DNA of 64,000 nucleotides from the NCBI GenBank assembly GCA_027037535.1, contig JALVZQ010000005.1, positions 178,686 to 242,685 on the forward strand, given 5' to 3'. The position numbers and the translations under genes were made by a program. Below, in pieces: positions 50,808 through 60,237 of this stretch. Position 1 is the first letter of the stretch, and every line of letters begins with the position of its first letter. Source of the stretch: Acidilobaceae archaeon (GTDB lineage Archaea; Thermoproteota; Thermoprotei_A; Sulfolobales; Acidilobaceae). The notes beneath the pieces are model-generated. The model was not told the DNA's origin, ran no database searches, and saw only the letters and a program-made list of their open reading frames with translations.

Positions 50808-51800
50808 ATGATCAAAGATGCTGCCACAAAAGAACTACTCTACCAGACGTTGGCAGTACTGTATAAGCATGCAGAACAACTTGTGGTTCTCGAGTATCCT
50901 AAGAGTATTGAGAGGCGAAGCGTTGATCTAGTAGTAAAACTTAGAAATGGCAAGAAACTCCTCGTAAAGGTAGCCTACGATGCAGACGCGCTTCCTAAAA
51001 GCGAGATCCAAGAACTACACAATTTGTCCTCTGTCCTAGAGGTTCCCGCAGTAATGGTTTCAGTATATAGGTCGGGTACGCCTTTAATTGATGGCGTTGC
51101 TTATGAGAGGGGCGGAGTTAAGATTGTAACACCTGAGACCTTGAATAACATTCTCACCGGGAAAGAGCAGATCTATATTTATGAGGGAAAAGATTGCTTT
51201 AAGCTAAGTATTGACGGTAGAAAACTAAAAGAGAAGCGTCTCGAAAAGAACATGAGCCTAGGCGATCTAGCATTATTAGTAGGTGTCTCTAGGAGAGCTA
51301 TATATGAGTATGAGAAAGGAAACATGGAGCCCAGTATAGAGAAAGGAGAGAAACTAATTAAGGTTCTCGGAGAGGATATAGTTAAACCAGTCAACATCTT
51401 TAAACCTGTCAAGAAACAGCCCCGTACCTCATCATTAATGTTTGACACAGAGACAGAACAAAGAATAGCAAACACGCTAATATCAAAGGGATACAGCGTA
51501 GCTCATGCCAAGAGAACAGTAGTTGATCTTACTGCGAGAAAAGGATCCGAGGACAAGATCACGGTCTTAGTGGAGCATCCCAGGGAGAGTAGTCAAAGAA
51601 TTCTGGAGAAGATCTATTATCTCAACCGGATGGCTGACACCGTTGATGTAAAAGAAAGATATGTTATAGTCGAGAAAAAGAAAGTCGCCCGAGAGCTCCG
51701 TAAAGAAGGAATATTAGCCTATAATTCATGGGAATTTATGAGAATGGTCGCTGAAGGTGGGCAACAAAAGAAGGAACGGGATGACGAGAACGAGGCCTAG
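50808..51800 (+). CDS. Archaeal HTH-type regulatory protein (COG1395-like)
   Basis: 330 residues from the ATG at 50808, which has a strong GGAGATG just upstream; an ATG at 50673 would add 45 residues unlike the rest. The N-terminal ~150 residues resemble a nuclease-like or ligand domain (RRSVDLVVKLRNGKKLLVKV). Then an XRE HTH (LGDLALLVGVSRRAIYEYEK) and a second similar alpha/beta part (EKITVLVEHPRE). This arrangement is typical of conserved archaeal regulators of COG1395. It overlaps the THEP1 gene by 20 bp. Confidence 0.85.
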   Translation: MIKDAATKELLYQTLAVLYKHAEQLVVLEYPKSIERRSVDLVVKLRNGKKLLVKVAYDADALPKSEIQELHNLSSVLEVPAVMVSVYRSGTPLIDGVAYERGGVKIVTPETLNNILTGKEQIYIYEGKDCFKLSIDGRKLKEKRLEKNMSLGDLALLVGVSRRAIYEYEKGNMEPSIEKGEKLIKVLGEDIVKPVNIFKPVKKQPRTSSLMFDTETEQRIANTLISKGYSVAHAKRTVVDLTARKGSEDKITVLVEHPRESSQRILEKIYYLNRMADTVDVKERYVIVEKKKVARELRKEGILAYNSWEFMRMVAEGGQQKKERDDENEA

Positions 51801-52350
51801 AGGAATATTTCTCTCGGGTGAGCCTGGAAGCGGTAAGACAACAACGGTATATAAGGCAGTTGATATTCTAAAGGAGTCATGTCGTCTCGCAGGATTCCTA
51901 GCTCCTGAGCTCAGGTCAAGCAAGGGCTTCAGGATAGGTTTTAATTTACGGGATCTCGAAGGCAGAGAATGGTGTCTTGCACGGAGGGGATATTATTCTC
52001 CAGTAAGAGTAGGCAACTACGGTGTTTGTGTGGATGAAGTTAACAAAGCGGCTGAGACCCTGCGCGATGAGATATTTAATAGTGACGTCGATATAGTTAT
52101 AATAGATGAAATTGGCCCCATGGAACTAAAAGTTCTGAGCCTTAGAAACTTGATAATAGACGTTCTTCTAAGCGATAAGCCTGTTATAGGCGTTGTGCAT
52201 AGAAGACTGAAAACAAGTGATCTCGAAGTATACCGCCTTGTAGAAAGGAAGGGCGATATACTATATATGACCAGGCAGAAACGCGACCTCGTTGCTTCCA
52301 GATTCCTCGGAAAAGTAGAGGAGATAAGAAATGAATACTGTAGTTATTAG
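51781..52350 (+). CDS. THEP1-type nucleoside-triphosphatase
   Basis: 189 residues from ATG at 51781. Walker A GEPGSGKTTTV, then VDIVIIDEIGPMELKV as Walker B, in a compact P-loop fold typical of THEP1 (NTPase with broad nucleotide range; the human relative is NTPCR). Overlaps both neighbours by 20 bp, so HTH regulator, NTPase and Trm1 are one operon. Confidence 0.88.
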   Translation: MTRTRPRGIFLSGEPGSGKTTTVYKAVDILKESCRLAGFLAPELRSSKGFRIGFNLRDLEGREWCLARRGYYSPVRVGNYGVCVDEVNKAAETLRDEIFNSDVDIVIIDEIGPMELKVLSLRNLIIDVLLSDKPVIGVVHRRLKTSDLEVYRLVERKGDILYMTRQKRDLVASRFLGKVEEIRNEYCSY

Positions 52351-53512
52351 GGAAGGGAAAGCGCTTATTCATATCCCCGACCCTTCACATGCGATTCAAG
52401 GCAATAGATTTGAGCCTGCGTGGCTCCCAGTATTCTATAACCCTTTAATGGTGTTTAATAGGGATTTGAGCATCCTAGTCCTTGATACCTATACGAGACT
52501 GTACGCTCCGCACAAGCCGATAAAAGCTATAGACGCGCTCTCTGGTACCGGTGTACGTGCAGTAAGACTAGCACTCGAAGTCGACGATATAGAATACATC
52601 CATGCAAATGATATAGATCCCCTGGCAGTCAAACTCATAGAATTCAACTCGATGCTGAACAATGTCGGAGAAAAAGTAAAAGTACATCGAATGGATGCTA
52701 ACAGGCTACTAAATACTATACGAACCGAGCATCACGAACCAATCCTATACGTAGATATCGATCCTTTTGGAAGCCCAGCCCCATTTGCACGAGAAGCCCT
52801 CTACACCACCGGACACCATGGACTAGCCGCTTTCACTGCGACAGACCTAGGAGTTCTCGAGGGGAGCAAGCCTAGGCCTGCTCGGCGAAAGTATTGGGTG
52901 GAGATACGTAAGACTCCGGAATCAAAGGAAGTAGGCTTAAGAGTACTTCTGGGATTCCTGGCTAGGACGGCCGCGTCTCTTGACAAGAGTATTAGGCCTC
53001 TTCTCTCATACTATGCTGATCATTACTATAGGGTCTACTTGCTTTTGGAGCGTGGCTCGAAGAAAGCAGACGCTATGCTAGAGTCGATGATCGGATACGC
53101 TACCTACTGTAAGGAACTGAAACGGACATTTCTTGAACAGGTATCTTGTCCGAGTGGGGAAAAAGGCACAGTGATCGGCCCACTGTGGAAGGGGCCCTTG
53201 TCGGATCCCGAGTTCGTGAATAGAGTAAGGGGTGGCTTGTCCCGGTTCGGGTATCTTGAGACGTTCGACCGTATAATCAAGCTAATAGACATGTTGGTTG
53301 CTGAGGCCCATGTTTGTACTAATTGTATACATTATAGAATTGATTATGTCGCCTCCGCGGTATCTACAAGTATGCCTCCGAGAGAAAGGCTAATCGAGGA
53401 CCTCATTTCTCTCGGTTATAGAGTTTCCCGAACCCACTTCTCTCCTTTGGGTATACGAACTAATGCTCCATATAGTATTGTATCGTATTTAATAAGAAAA
53501 TACTCGAGATAG
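52331..53512 (+). CDS. trm1: tRNA (guanine-26 N2)-dimethyltransferase
   Basis: 393 residues. IKAIDALSGTGVRAVRLALE (SAM site), NDIDPLAVKLIEFN, LYVDIDPFGSPAPFAREAL with the catalytic DPFG, and zinc-like Cys in CTNCIHYR match Trm1, which makes N2,N2-dimethylguanosine at position 26 of tRNA. Overlaps THEP1 by 20 bp. Confidence 0.93.
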   Translation: MNTVVIREGKALIHIPDPSHAIQGNRFEPAWLPVFYNPLMVFNRDLSILVLDTYTRLYAPHKPIKAIDALSGTGVRAVRLALEVDDIEYIHANDIDPLAVKLIEFNSMLNNVGEKVKVHRMDANRLLNTIRTEHHEPILYVDIDPFGSPAPFAREALYTTGHHGLAAFTATDLGVLEGSKPRPARRKYWVEIRKTPESKEVGLRVLLGFLARTAASLDKSIRPLLSYYADHYYRVYLLLERGSKKADAMLESMIGYATYCKELKRTFLEQVSCPSGEKGTVIGPLWKGPLSDPEFVNRVRGGLSRFGYLETFDRIIKLIDMLVAEAHVCTNCIHYRIDYVASAVSTSMPPRERLIEDLISLGYRVSRTHFSPLGIRTNAPYSIVSYLIRKYSR

Positions 53513-53536
53513 AAAACGAGGTGCTGGGAGAACCCT

Positions 53537-53962
53537 TTACTGTTTTATTTTGAGCTGCGGCCTAGTATATGTATCTTGTATTTGTCTCCTCCTCTCTACT
53601 TCTCTCTGGAGCCATATTTCTAGTAGGATACATGTGCTGGGATCATGGAAGTTTCTGGGACCGCATTCATCGAAGAAGGGGCAAGTTGTACAGGGTATCC
53701 TGATAGCCGTAGACATGTCGATTAGGAGACTCACTTTCTTTGCTCTATCCTCTATAGTGAAGAGCCTATAGGTTCTCCTACCATTAACAGACACCTGTTC
53801 CCTCTTAACTAGTCCTTTCTTGACTAGACGTAGGACGAGTCTCGATCCCTCCCTACTATCGAGTCCAAGCGTTTTCCACAGCTCGCTTTGAAGGATTCCA
53901 TCCCTGCTCTTAATTAGTTCGAGTGCTTTCTTTTCGAGCTCGCTCAACTGGTGTTTAGGCAT
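53537..53962 (-). CDS. TFE-beta (RPC34-like) winged-helix Fe-S transcription factor
   Basis: 141 residues. An N-terminal winged helix (LSELEKKALELIKSRDGILQ, ELWKTLGLDSREGSRLVLRL) is followed by four cysteines, C91, C94, C100 and C111 (CTTCPFFDEC, then STC), that fit the 4Fe-4S or Fe-S cluster of archaeal TFE-beta. With TFE-alpha it helps RNA polymerase open promoters. Length fits crenarchaeal forms. Confidence 0.82.
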   Translation of the reverse strand: MPKHQLSELEKKALELIKSRDGILQSELWKTLGLDSREGSRLVLRLVKKGLVKREQVSVNGRRTYRLFTIEDRAKKVSLLIDMSTAIRIPCTTCPFFDECGPRNFHDPSTCILLEIWLQREVERRRQIQDTYTRPQLKIKQ

Positions 53963-54123
53963 TCTTTTCCTTCACCTTCCTCTTATACCAGCATTTACGT
54001 GTAATACCGATATAATCTGTGTCCATATTGATATTTTAATTGAATCTAGGGGATTTATGTATTGATTACAGTCAAGAAAACCTATCCTTATAAAAATAAA
54101 GTTGGTCTGCGTGGATCCTCTAT

Positions 54124-55326
54124 CTAAAGATACACCATTATTGTTAGATCCTCTATTAAGAAACGGAAAGCCTTTCTAACGTTTGACTCCTTTATCCATA
54201 CTATATCTGCAACCTCTTTTTGACTTACATCAAAGTTCATTAGCCTCGCCGTAAGATAAACGGCGGCTGCTGCTATTGCTTCCGGCTTCTTCCCAGGCAA
54301 TGGTTTCATTACTCCTGACTTGTAGAGAATCGTCTCAAGGAGATCAATAGTAGCATTTGCAAGTCTCTGATCTAATCCAGGATATTTACCGCTCCATTCT
54401 AGCTCCGAAACAATTAACCTAACAAAAGTCTTAACCCGATCAAATAAGTATCGGCCACCACGTCTTCTCTGCTCCCGCATTATCATCCTCATCAACCCCT
54501 TCTTTACCCCGTACTCTGATAGCTTTCTCATCATTGTCCATATCTCATGCTCTAAATCCTTGGAGACATCTAGTCTCCCCACAAACATGTCCCGGAAATA
54601 TTCAAGTATCTTGTTGCGTGGAACAGGGAGATTAGTCAAGCGCACTGCAGTAATCACGGCAGCGGCGGCGAGTATGCGGGCTTCTCGCTCGGTGACATTC
54701 TCCTTTCTACTCTTCTTTACTTCAAAGTATCTTCCTATGATATAATGAACAATCTGCTCTGTATGTGTATTTATTCCCTCGAAGTGTTTGAGTGCTCTGT
54801 TCGCACAGGTTCTAGCAATGATTTCTTTTCGTACTATCTTTTCCTGTGCAAGACCACTTCTTATATTATAGTTTAGGATGCTTCTACGCGGGCTCCCCTT
54901 AGCTTTTCTCGATCCAAAGCCGAACTCTACATGAACTCCGTGATCGTGTCGGGTATAATCCAGTGGAGTAGAGCCTCTTACTAGCCCCTTAACACCGTTT
55001 TCTCGAAAACTCCTCCATTCAGGACCATCGCTTATTACCACATCGTTCATGATTACTCCAGTATCCCTGTCAACTACTACGCCATAACGCGAATCATATA
55101 CAAAATTCGAGCCGTACAAAATCCTCCTTGGAGCAGCCTCCTCATGCAACTTTTTATCAAAAGACGTTGCTGCAGGATCTGTCTTATCGTCTCTGCCGTG
55201 CTCCTCGCTTTTCTCGTTGTCTTCGTAGATTAGGACTGGTTCCGGAATATCTGTTAGATCGTTTTGACTGGGATCTAGATCGCTTTTGTCCTTTACCTCC
55301 ACGTCGTCTACCATGTCGCTTTGCAC
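54124..55326 (-). CDS. tfb: Transcription factor B (TFB) with degenerate zinc ribbon
   Basis: 400 residues. After an acidic N-terminal extension (~60 residues) come VYDSRYGVVVDRDTGVIMND and ISDGPEWRSF, which align with the B-ribbon and following reader of TFB, but the four zinc cysteines are absent. Then TPLDYTRHDHG and two cyclin-like repeats (~180-275, ~300-398). The protein should still bind TBP and DNA; the missing zinc site affects polymerase contact. Probably a paralogue of a normal TFB located elsewhere. Its first 48 codons overlap the end of gar1. Confidence 0.82.
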   Translation of the reverse strand: MQSDMVDDVEVKDKSDLDPSQNDLTDIPEPVLIYEDNEKSEEHGRDDKTDPAATSFDKKLHEEAAPRRILYGSNFVYDSRYGVVVDRDTGVIMNDVVISDGPEWRSFRENGVKGLVRGSTPLDYTRHDHGVHVEFGFGSRKAKGSPRRSILNYNIRSGLAQEKIVRKEIIARTCANRALKHFEGINTHTEQIVHYIIGRYFEVKKSRKENVTEREARILAAAAVITAVRLTNLPVPRNKILEYFRDMFVGRLDVSKDLEHEIWTMMRKLSEYGVKKGLMRMIMREQRRRGGRYLFDRVKTFVRLIVSELEWSGKYPGLDQRLANATIDLLETILYKSGVMKPLPGKKPEAIAAAAVYLTARLMNFDVSQKEVADIVWIKESNVRKAFRFLIEDLTIMVYL

Positions 55327-55588
55327 CCCTACGTTTTCTCTCCGGGATAGCCGTGAACAAAGTATCTCCTTCTCTCACACCCTCCCCCTTTTCGAAGAGT
55401 TTAACTACTGCATAAGGCCTATCGATGTTTCCTATTATGTCTGAAATCACGCCTACTTTTCTTCCATCCTTGGTGTGAACAGGCCATTGGAGCCTAAGTC
55501 TTAGATTTTTATCTTCTATTTCTACTACTAGGTGGCCTGTTTTAGTAGTGGTTTTTACTCGGCCTAGTCTTAGCCTTCTCTCCCCCAA
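55184..55588 (-). CDS. gar1: H/ACA ribonucleoprotein Gar1-like protein
   Basis: 134 residues. The core (RLGRVKTTTKTGHLVVEI, VGVISDIIGNIDRPYAVVKL) is the Gar1 beta-barrel that binds the Cbf5 pseudouridine synthase. After ~75 residues comes a very basic tail (RKRRGAKRHGRRRGGKGQKR and onward). The last 143 bp overlap the tfb gene in another frame of the same strand, so the basic tail and the acidic start of TFB are encoded by the same DNA. Gar1 proteins in archaea are often shorter; if translation really runs on to 55184 the tail is unusually long. Confidence 0.85.
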   Translation of the reverse strand: MGERRLRLGRVKTTTKTGHLVVEIEDKNLRLRLQWPVHTKDGRKVGVISDIIGNIDRPYAVVKLFEKGEGVREGDTLFTAIPERKRRGAKRHGRRRGGKGQKRSRSQSKRSNRYSGTSPNLRRQREKRGARQRR

Positions 55589-55734
55589 CTATTACACCAA
55601 GGGGGAGGGGGAGAGTCCGGGCTTATAATGATATTATGGTGGTATTATTAGGGTTTAAGCCCGTTTTGTAGTCCTATTTTTTAAGTATTCCTCCATGTAA
55701 TCGGATATATACTAAATAGACAAAATAATATAAA

Positions 55735-56031
55735 CTATTTTTTGACTTTTTTAAGCTCTTCACCTATAAGCCTCAAAATCTCACGCTTAGAATAACTACC
55801 CTTACTCACAACAACACGTTTAGAATACTTCCACCAGACCCGAGGATATCTTCCCTCCTCAATATAAGCATCCAGCCCTAAACGCTTAGCAGCCCTAACA
55901 ATATCCTCCGGGCGAGGATCTTTTACTGCTAGCTCTTTGCTCACCCTACGTCCAAGCCTTCTCGTAAGAGAAGCGTCAAAATACGAAGGATAAACGATAA
56001 CATTCTTTCCCTTATGCTCTCTCTGCAACAT
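55735..56031 (-). CDS. srp19: Signal recognition particle protein SRP19
   Basis: 98 residues. VIVYPSYFDASLTRRLGRRV, DIVRAAKRLGLDAYIEEGRY and PRVWWKYSKRVVV are characteristic. SRP19 binds the 7S RNA and promotes SRP54 assembly. The interval 55589-55734 has an inverted repeat CGGGCTTA/TAAGCCCG but nothing more that I can call. Confidence 0.93.
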   Translation of the reverse strand: MLQREHKGKNVIVYPSYFDASLTRRLGRRVSKELAVKDPRPEDIVRAAKRLGLDAYIEEGRYPRVWWKYSKRVVVSKGSYSKREILRLIGEELKKVKK

Positions 56032-56165
56032 TATCCTTTCACCGATTCCATGCTAGAACCATGTACTGGAACCGGGATAACAGTCGTTCATTAAAAGACA
56101 GGGATTATCCTTACAATAGTGAGTATTATGAGGAAACAGTAGAAGATACCAAGATATCTTGATGC

Positions 56166-56570
56166 CTACTGCTTGACCTCTTCTATTAATATAGCGTTAA
56201 CGATTCCGTCCTGTCCCGGCCTCGAAGTTACCCTCGCTTTACCTATCTCGGTCTCAATTATTGTCCCTTTGACGATTATGTGTCTCCGGGCATATTCTCT
56301 GTTAGCGGGCGTCTCTACTACAGCTATTATTTTAGCCTTTTTCGACTCTCCGGTCTTGGGGTTTGATACTACTGCATACCTAACTTTTCTCGCTCTAACC
56401 TTATAGTTTCCTCCTCTGACTCTGATAAGTTCTTTCTTCTCTGTATCCTCTTCAGACAGTATAGCGGGGACGAAGAGGCGTCCATGAGCGTATTTCCTCT
56501 TTACCTTATAGTACCAGTTTCTTTTACCTCCGGTGAATTTCTTATGGTCTCTCCACTGGTATACTCCCAT
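56166..56570 (-). CDS. rps8e: Ribosomal protein S8e
   Basis: 134 residues from the ATG at 56570 (MGVYQWRDHKKFTGGKRN); a start at 56594 would add 8 residues. YAHGRLFVPAILSE, VRGGNYKVRARKVRYAVVSN and TPANREYARRHIIVKGTIIE fit S8e. Small-subunit component. Confidence 0.93.
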   Translation of the reverse strand: MGVYQWRDHKKFTGGKRNWYYKVKRKYAHGRLFVPAILSEEDTEKKELIRVRGGNYKVRARKVRYAVVSNPKTGESKKAKIIAVVETPANREYARRHIIVKGTIIETEIGKARVTSRPGQDGIVNAILIEEVKQ

Positions 56571-56620
56571 TCTTCCTCTCCCCTCTCTCCACATTGCCTT
56601 TACGGGTATATTTATTTACT

Positions 56621-57223
56621 TTAGAGACCGGGCTCTTCCAGACCGATCTGATTGGAGAATTCTTTTATCGAGGGAAGATCATGATCATATCCCTTTATCC
56701 ACGGCACTAGAGCCATAACCACGGACTGGAACGTCAAGTCTTCTCTAGTGACGACTCCTTCAGTTGCGAGGCCAATGTATCCTATTGATTCCCCGATATC
56801 ACCTATACTTCTTTTCTCCTCTACTAGGCTTCCGAGCTCTACGCCATAGACCATTTTTGAAAGTAGTCTTCTTGGCAGCGGAAACGAACTGCTCAGTCCT
56901 ACAGATACCTTATCATTAATGATTATAACCGATACTTGCGTTTCGATGAAGCCTCCAGGCACATAAAACTCCATGGGGCCCGCCTCGACGCCCACACCGG
57001 CTTCTCCCGTCTCCTTGTAGCCATTTATAGCTCTGAGAAATGCCGCACTAACGATACCTAGTGAGCCTACAGGCTGAGGAGGAAGATTGTAGGGTACCTT
57101 TACAACTACTATCTTTTCAATATTACAGAACCTTTTAAACGCCTTGCCTATAGCCCTTATTTTGCCCGGATTCCTTGTGGCGGCTCCCACGCTTCTGACA
57201 CTACATACCGACGCATGGCCCAT
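56621..57223 (-). CDS. Inosine/xanthosine triphosphatase family (YjjX-like, DUF84)
   Basis: 200 residues. VGAATRNPGKIRAIGKAFKR, ETGEAGVGVEAGPME and RSIGDIGESIGYIGLATEGV match the YjjX family, which hydrolyses ITP/XTP to keep damaged nucleotides out of nucleic acid. It is divergent to the cis-prenyltransferase gene, sharing a short region. Confidence 0.88.
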   Translation of the reverse strand: MGHASVCSVRSVGAATRNPGKIRAIGKAFKRFCNIEKIVVVKVPYNLPPQPVGSLGIVSAAFLRAINGYKETGEAGVGVEAGPMEFYVPGGFIETQVSVIIINDKVSVGLSSSFPLPRRLLSKMVYGVELGSLVEEKRSIGDIGESIGYIGLATEGVVTREDLTFQSVVMALVPWIKGYDHDLPSIKEFSNQIGLEEPGL

Positions 57224-57343
57224 CCATTGCTCACCTATTTTTTATTAGGTGAGGCTGGGTCAAGAACTTATGGGAGACTACGAGACAAACATATAGCATT
57301 ACGGTGTGAAATCTCGGCTACCAACAAGTGTGGTGTATTAAAT

Positions 57344-58000
57344 ATGCGAAAACCCGACAGGATACCGATACATGTTGGAATTATACCCGACGGCAATAGG
57401 AGATGGGCTAAGAAACATGGAGTTGATTTATTCAATGCATACGAGACCGGATACAAGAAACTCGTTGAAATAATAAAATACCTGAATAAACGTGGAATAC
57501 AATATGTAAGCGTTTACGGTTTGAGCTATGATAATTGTAGGAATCGGCCTATTCATGAAAAGAAAATAATAGAAGACATAGCTATAATGGCTCTCAGAGA
57601 CCTTCGACGAGATAGAGAACTAGAAGAGAAAGGAATCCGGGTCCTTGTTTTAGGCGATCCAGGCATATTTAGCAGCAAATTATATGAGGAGGTTCAAATA
57701 ACTGTTGACGCCACAAAGAACAGGGATAAAGGAATCCTACTAATAGGAATATGCTATTCCGGATCCTGGGAGACTAGGAAATACTGCAAATCCGGATCAA
57801 CATTACCATCACTAAGCTATCCACCTATAGACTTAATTATAAGAACAGGCGGGATGAGGAGGCTCAGCGGTTTTTTCCCGCTCTTAAGCGAGTACGCAGA
57901 ACTCTACTTCATGGATAAGCTATGGCCGGAAATAACTATTAGGGATGTTGACCAGGCTCTCGACTGGTTTGCTCGGCAACCGAGGAACTTTGGTCGCTAG
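57344..58000 (+). CDS. uppS: cis-Prenyltransferase (undecaprenyl diphosphate synthase family)
   Basis: 218 residues from ATG at 57344 (MRKPDRIPIHVGIIPDGNRR); a longer frame from 57215 has no family similarity in its first 43 residues. PDGNRRWAKKHG (catalytic Asp), YGLSYDNCRNRP and LIIRTGGMRRLSGFFPLLSE with YAELYFMDKLWPE are the conserved regions. Makes long polyprenyl diphosphate, the precursor of dolichol-type lipid carriers used in glycosylation. Overlaps the convergent gene by 62 bp. Confidence 0.9.
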   Translation: MRKPDRIPIHVGIIPDGNRRWAKKHGVDLFNAYETGYKKLVEIIKYLNKRGIQYVSVYGLSYDNCRNRPIHEKKIIEDIAIMALRDLRRDRELEEKGIRVLVLGDPGIFSSKLYEEVQITVDATKNRDKGILLIGICYSGSWETRKYCKSGSTLPSLSYPPIDLIIRTGGMRRLSGFFPLLSEYAELYFMDKLWPEITIRDVDQALDWFARQPRNFGR

Positions 58001-59135
58001 ACTCTTCCTCCTGCTTCGTCGAGTATACTCTTCTAATCATCTCTATTATAGCCGCTATGCCTGTTCCGGCGATTATAAATTGTATGAATCCACTCTCTAC
58101 GAATAAAGAGACTGTGAAAACCGCTGGGTTTACTTTATCGATATAGATTCCCAAATTGTAGAATGCAGCGCTCATTGCTATTACGACTATGAGTGCTGAG
58201 ACGTCTTTTAGGATGCCCTGTTCCTCGTATGTTAGCTTATAGAATATTTTTGATATGAATATATAGGATGCTATACCGGCGCCGAATAATGGTATGCTTG
58301 TCTGGAAGATCTTTGCTACTTTTATCGTTAGAGACTCTGTCTCTTTTACCGCTACGTAACCTGTATAGCTTGCGACGAACAATGCTAAAGAAAGGATTAT
58401 GAGTCCTGTTATTTGGAGATATGATCGCTCTTTTATCGACAGTAGGAATGAGCTTATTGCTGCTTCTATAGATTCCTCAAGGTTGAATCCTCTGACAGCC
58501 ATGGCTAATCCTACGACTAACGCCGATACTTTTAGTGCCAGGGATGCTAGACCAGCTATGCTGAGAAGAGCAAAGACAGTTACTGCCAATCCAGGTATTC
58601 CCAATAGGTATCTCGAAAAGCGAGGATCAAACATCGCCTTCTTGACGTACTTAAGTATTAGTAGATATCTTCCTTCTATACCTAGATCCTGTTCGACAAC
58701 TACTCTCTCGAAGCCTCCTATTCTCCCAAATTCCTGAAGTAGCTGGCTAATAACGAATTCATCTTCTCCATCGCTGACAATATAAAATTCGGGCCTCCCC
58801 TCGATATCCTTCACCGCCTCTTCTACCAGCTTTTTTATGTTCTTCTGGGCCTCGAGAAAATCGATCCTATGTCCTCCAACAGCAATTATTTCAGGATCCC
58901 GTCCCTCGCTCCTCAGCCTATCATATAGGTTTAAGCCTGCCAATAACGCATTCACGTCTGGATCGGTTGGTCTCTTTGTACCATATTCTAGTACAGCAGA
59001 TTTTACTTCTTCATAGCCTTTTATAAGGCTTCTCCCTAGCACCTCTCCTAGATCATCGTCTATATCCACAACTACTATTACCGGCCTATAATATGAGATG
59101 TCGTTTTTCCCTTTTCTAATCTGTTTTCTCGACAT
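57939..59135 (-). CDS. Multi-pass membrane protein, DUF373 family
   Basis: 398 residues. A soluble N-terminal domain (PVIVVVDIDDDLGEVLG, YIVSDGEDEFV) is followed by about six hydrophobic segments (e.g. GLAVTVFALLSIAGLASLAL, SLALFVASYTGYVAV, IFQTSIPLFGAGIASYIFIS, FIQFIIAGTGIAAIIEMI). The Asp-rich N-terminal motif and later membrane part are typical of DUF373 in archaea; function unknown. The 3' end overlaps uppS. Confidence 0.75.
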   Translation of the reverse strand: MSRKQIRKGKNDISYYRPVIVVVDIDDDLGEVLGRSLIKGYEEVKSAVLEYGTKRPTDPDVNALLAGLNLYDRLRSEGRDPEIIAVGGHRIDFLEAQKNIKKLVEEAVKDIEGRPEFYIVSDGEDEFVISQLLQEFGRIGGFERVVVEQDLGIEGRYLLILKYVKKAMFDPRFSRYLLGIPGLAVTVFALLSIAGLASLALKVSALVVGLAMAVRGFNLEESIEAAISSFLLSIKERSYLQITGLIILSLALFVASYTGYVAVKETESLTIKVAKIFQTSIPLFGAGIASYIFISKIFYKLTYEEQGILKDVSALIVVIAMSAAFYNLGIYIDKVNPAVFTVSLFVESGFIQFIIAGTGIAAIIEMIRRVYSTKQEEESSDQSSSVAEQTSREPGQHP

Positions 59136-59346
59136 CTTATTACCACTTTACCCAGCAGGAAATAGTTTACCTAGATCCACGTATGATTTCCGTACTATAA
59201 TATTATTATCCATTAATATTTAGTCTCTTGTCTATATATTATGAAAAGCGCAAGCCCTAGCATTTGACCGCTTTATGTTAGACAAGAAGGTACTCTCTAA
59301 CAAGAGGAAAACGTTGTTAGATATCATGATAAGGTACTAGTAACGC

Positions 59347-60237
59347 TTAGAATTCTCCGTATAGTATTCTTAGTTCTTCAAATGACAGAGGCTCTCCTCT
59401 CTCCATTTTCTTCTTTATTTCTTCTCTCTTCTTTTCAAGTTCCTCTAGCCTTATACCCTTTTGCTTGGCTAGCTTGATCTCTTTCAGCTTCACCATTGTG
59501 TCCTTGTATTCTTGATAGAGTGTGTCCAACTGTTTCGATAGCTCGTTTATTAGTTCGCTACGCTCATCTATTTGTTCTGTTAGTTCCTCGAGTTTCTTTG
59601 ATAACTCGTCATACTGTGGCGATAGTTCTTGGATCTCTTTCTTTATTTCGCCTATCTGGTTTCTTATCTCATTCATGTTGTCGATTATTTCTTTAAGTCT
59701 TAGCCTTAGGGCTTTTACTTCTGCCTCTAGCTCCATAAGTGAGAGTACTTGTTCCCTAGCCTTCCGGACCTTTTCTATTAATTCCTCCAGACGAGATATT
59801 CTTTCGATTAGTCGACGTTCCTCGTCTGGTGGGAGAACCCGTGTCATCTGATACCATTCTAGTTCTTCTAGTTTTCTCCTCAACTTTTTCAAGCTGATCT
59901 TTGCTAGGTCTCCTTCTTTTCTCGCTATTTGCCGCAGCTCTCTTAATTGTCCTGTTTTCTGAGAAAGTTCTTCTCTGACCTTGTCTCTTTCTTCTCTTAA
60001 TGTCGATAGTTTCTCTAATAGTTCTCGTCTCTTTGCCCGTATTTCTCTCAGTCTGGCCGCGATCGTTCGTCGCTGTTCTATTAGTTTGCGTCTTTGATCT
60101 CTAAGCTTTCTTACTTCGTCTATAAGCTGTCTTCTCTGCGTTTTTACCTCCATTATTTTTCCTCTAAGCTCGTCTGCTTTCTGTAGTAGCTGTTTCTCTG
60201 TTTGCTCCATGCTTGCGTCTTGCAACCTATTTATCAC
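59347..60237 (-). CDS. Long coiled-coil protein (COG1340-like)
   Basis: 296 residues, nearly all heptad-type coiled coil rich in Glu, Lys, Arg and Leu (LREERDKVREELSQKTGQLR, ELTEQIDERSELINELSKQL). No membrane segment. Similar archaeal coiled-coil proteins are annotated COG1340 and have no established role; scaffold or chromosome-related functions have been proposed. Only the fold can be supported. Confidence 0.8.
   Translation of the reverse strand: MINRLQDASMEQTEKQLLQKADELRGKIMEVKTQRRQLIDEVRKLRDQRRKLIEQRRTIAARLREIRAKRRELLEKLSTLREERDKVREELSQKTGQLRELRQIARKEGDLAKISLKKLRRKLEELEWYQMTRVLPPDEERRLIERISRLEELIEKVRKAREQVLSLMELEAEVKALRLRLKEIIDNMNEIRNQIGEIKKEIQELSPQYDELSKKLEELTEQIDERSELINELSKQLDTLYQEYKDTMVKLKEIKLAKQKGIRLEELEKKREEIKKKMERGEPLSFEELRILYGEF

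Noticed and set aside
55615..55670. Inverted repeat CGGGCTTA/TAAGCCCG between gar1 and srp19
   Set aside because: A single 8-bp stem with a long AT-rich loop; may be a terminator-like hairpin, but too weak to call.
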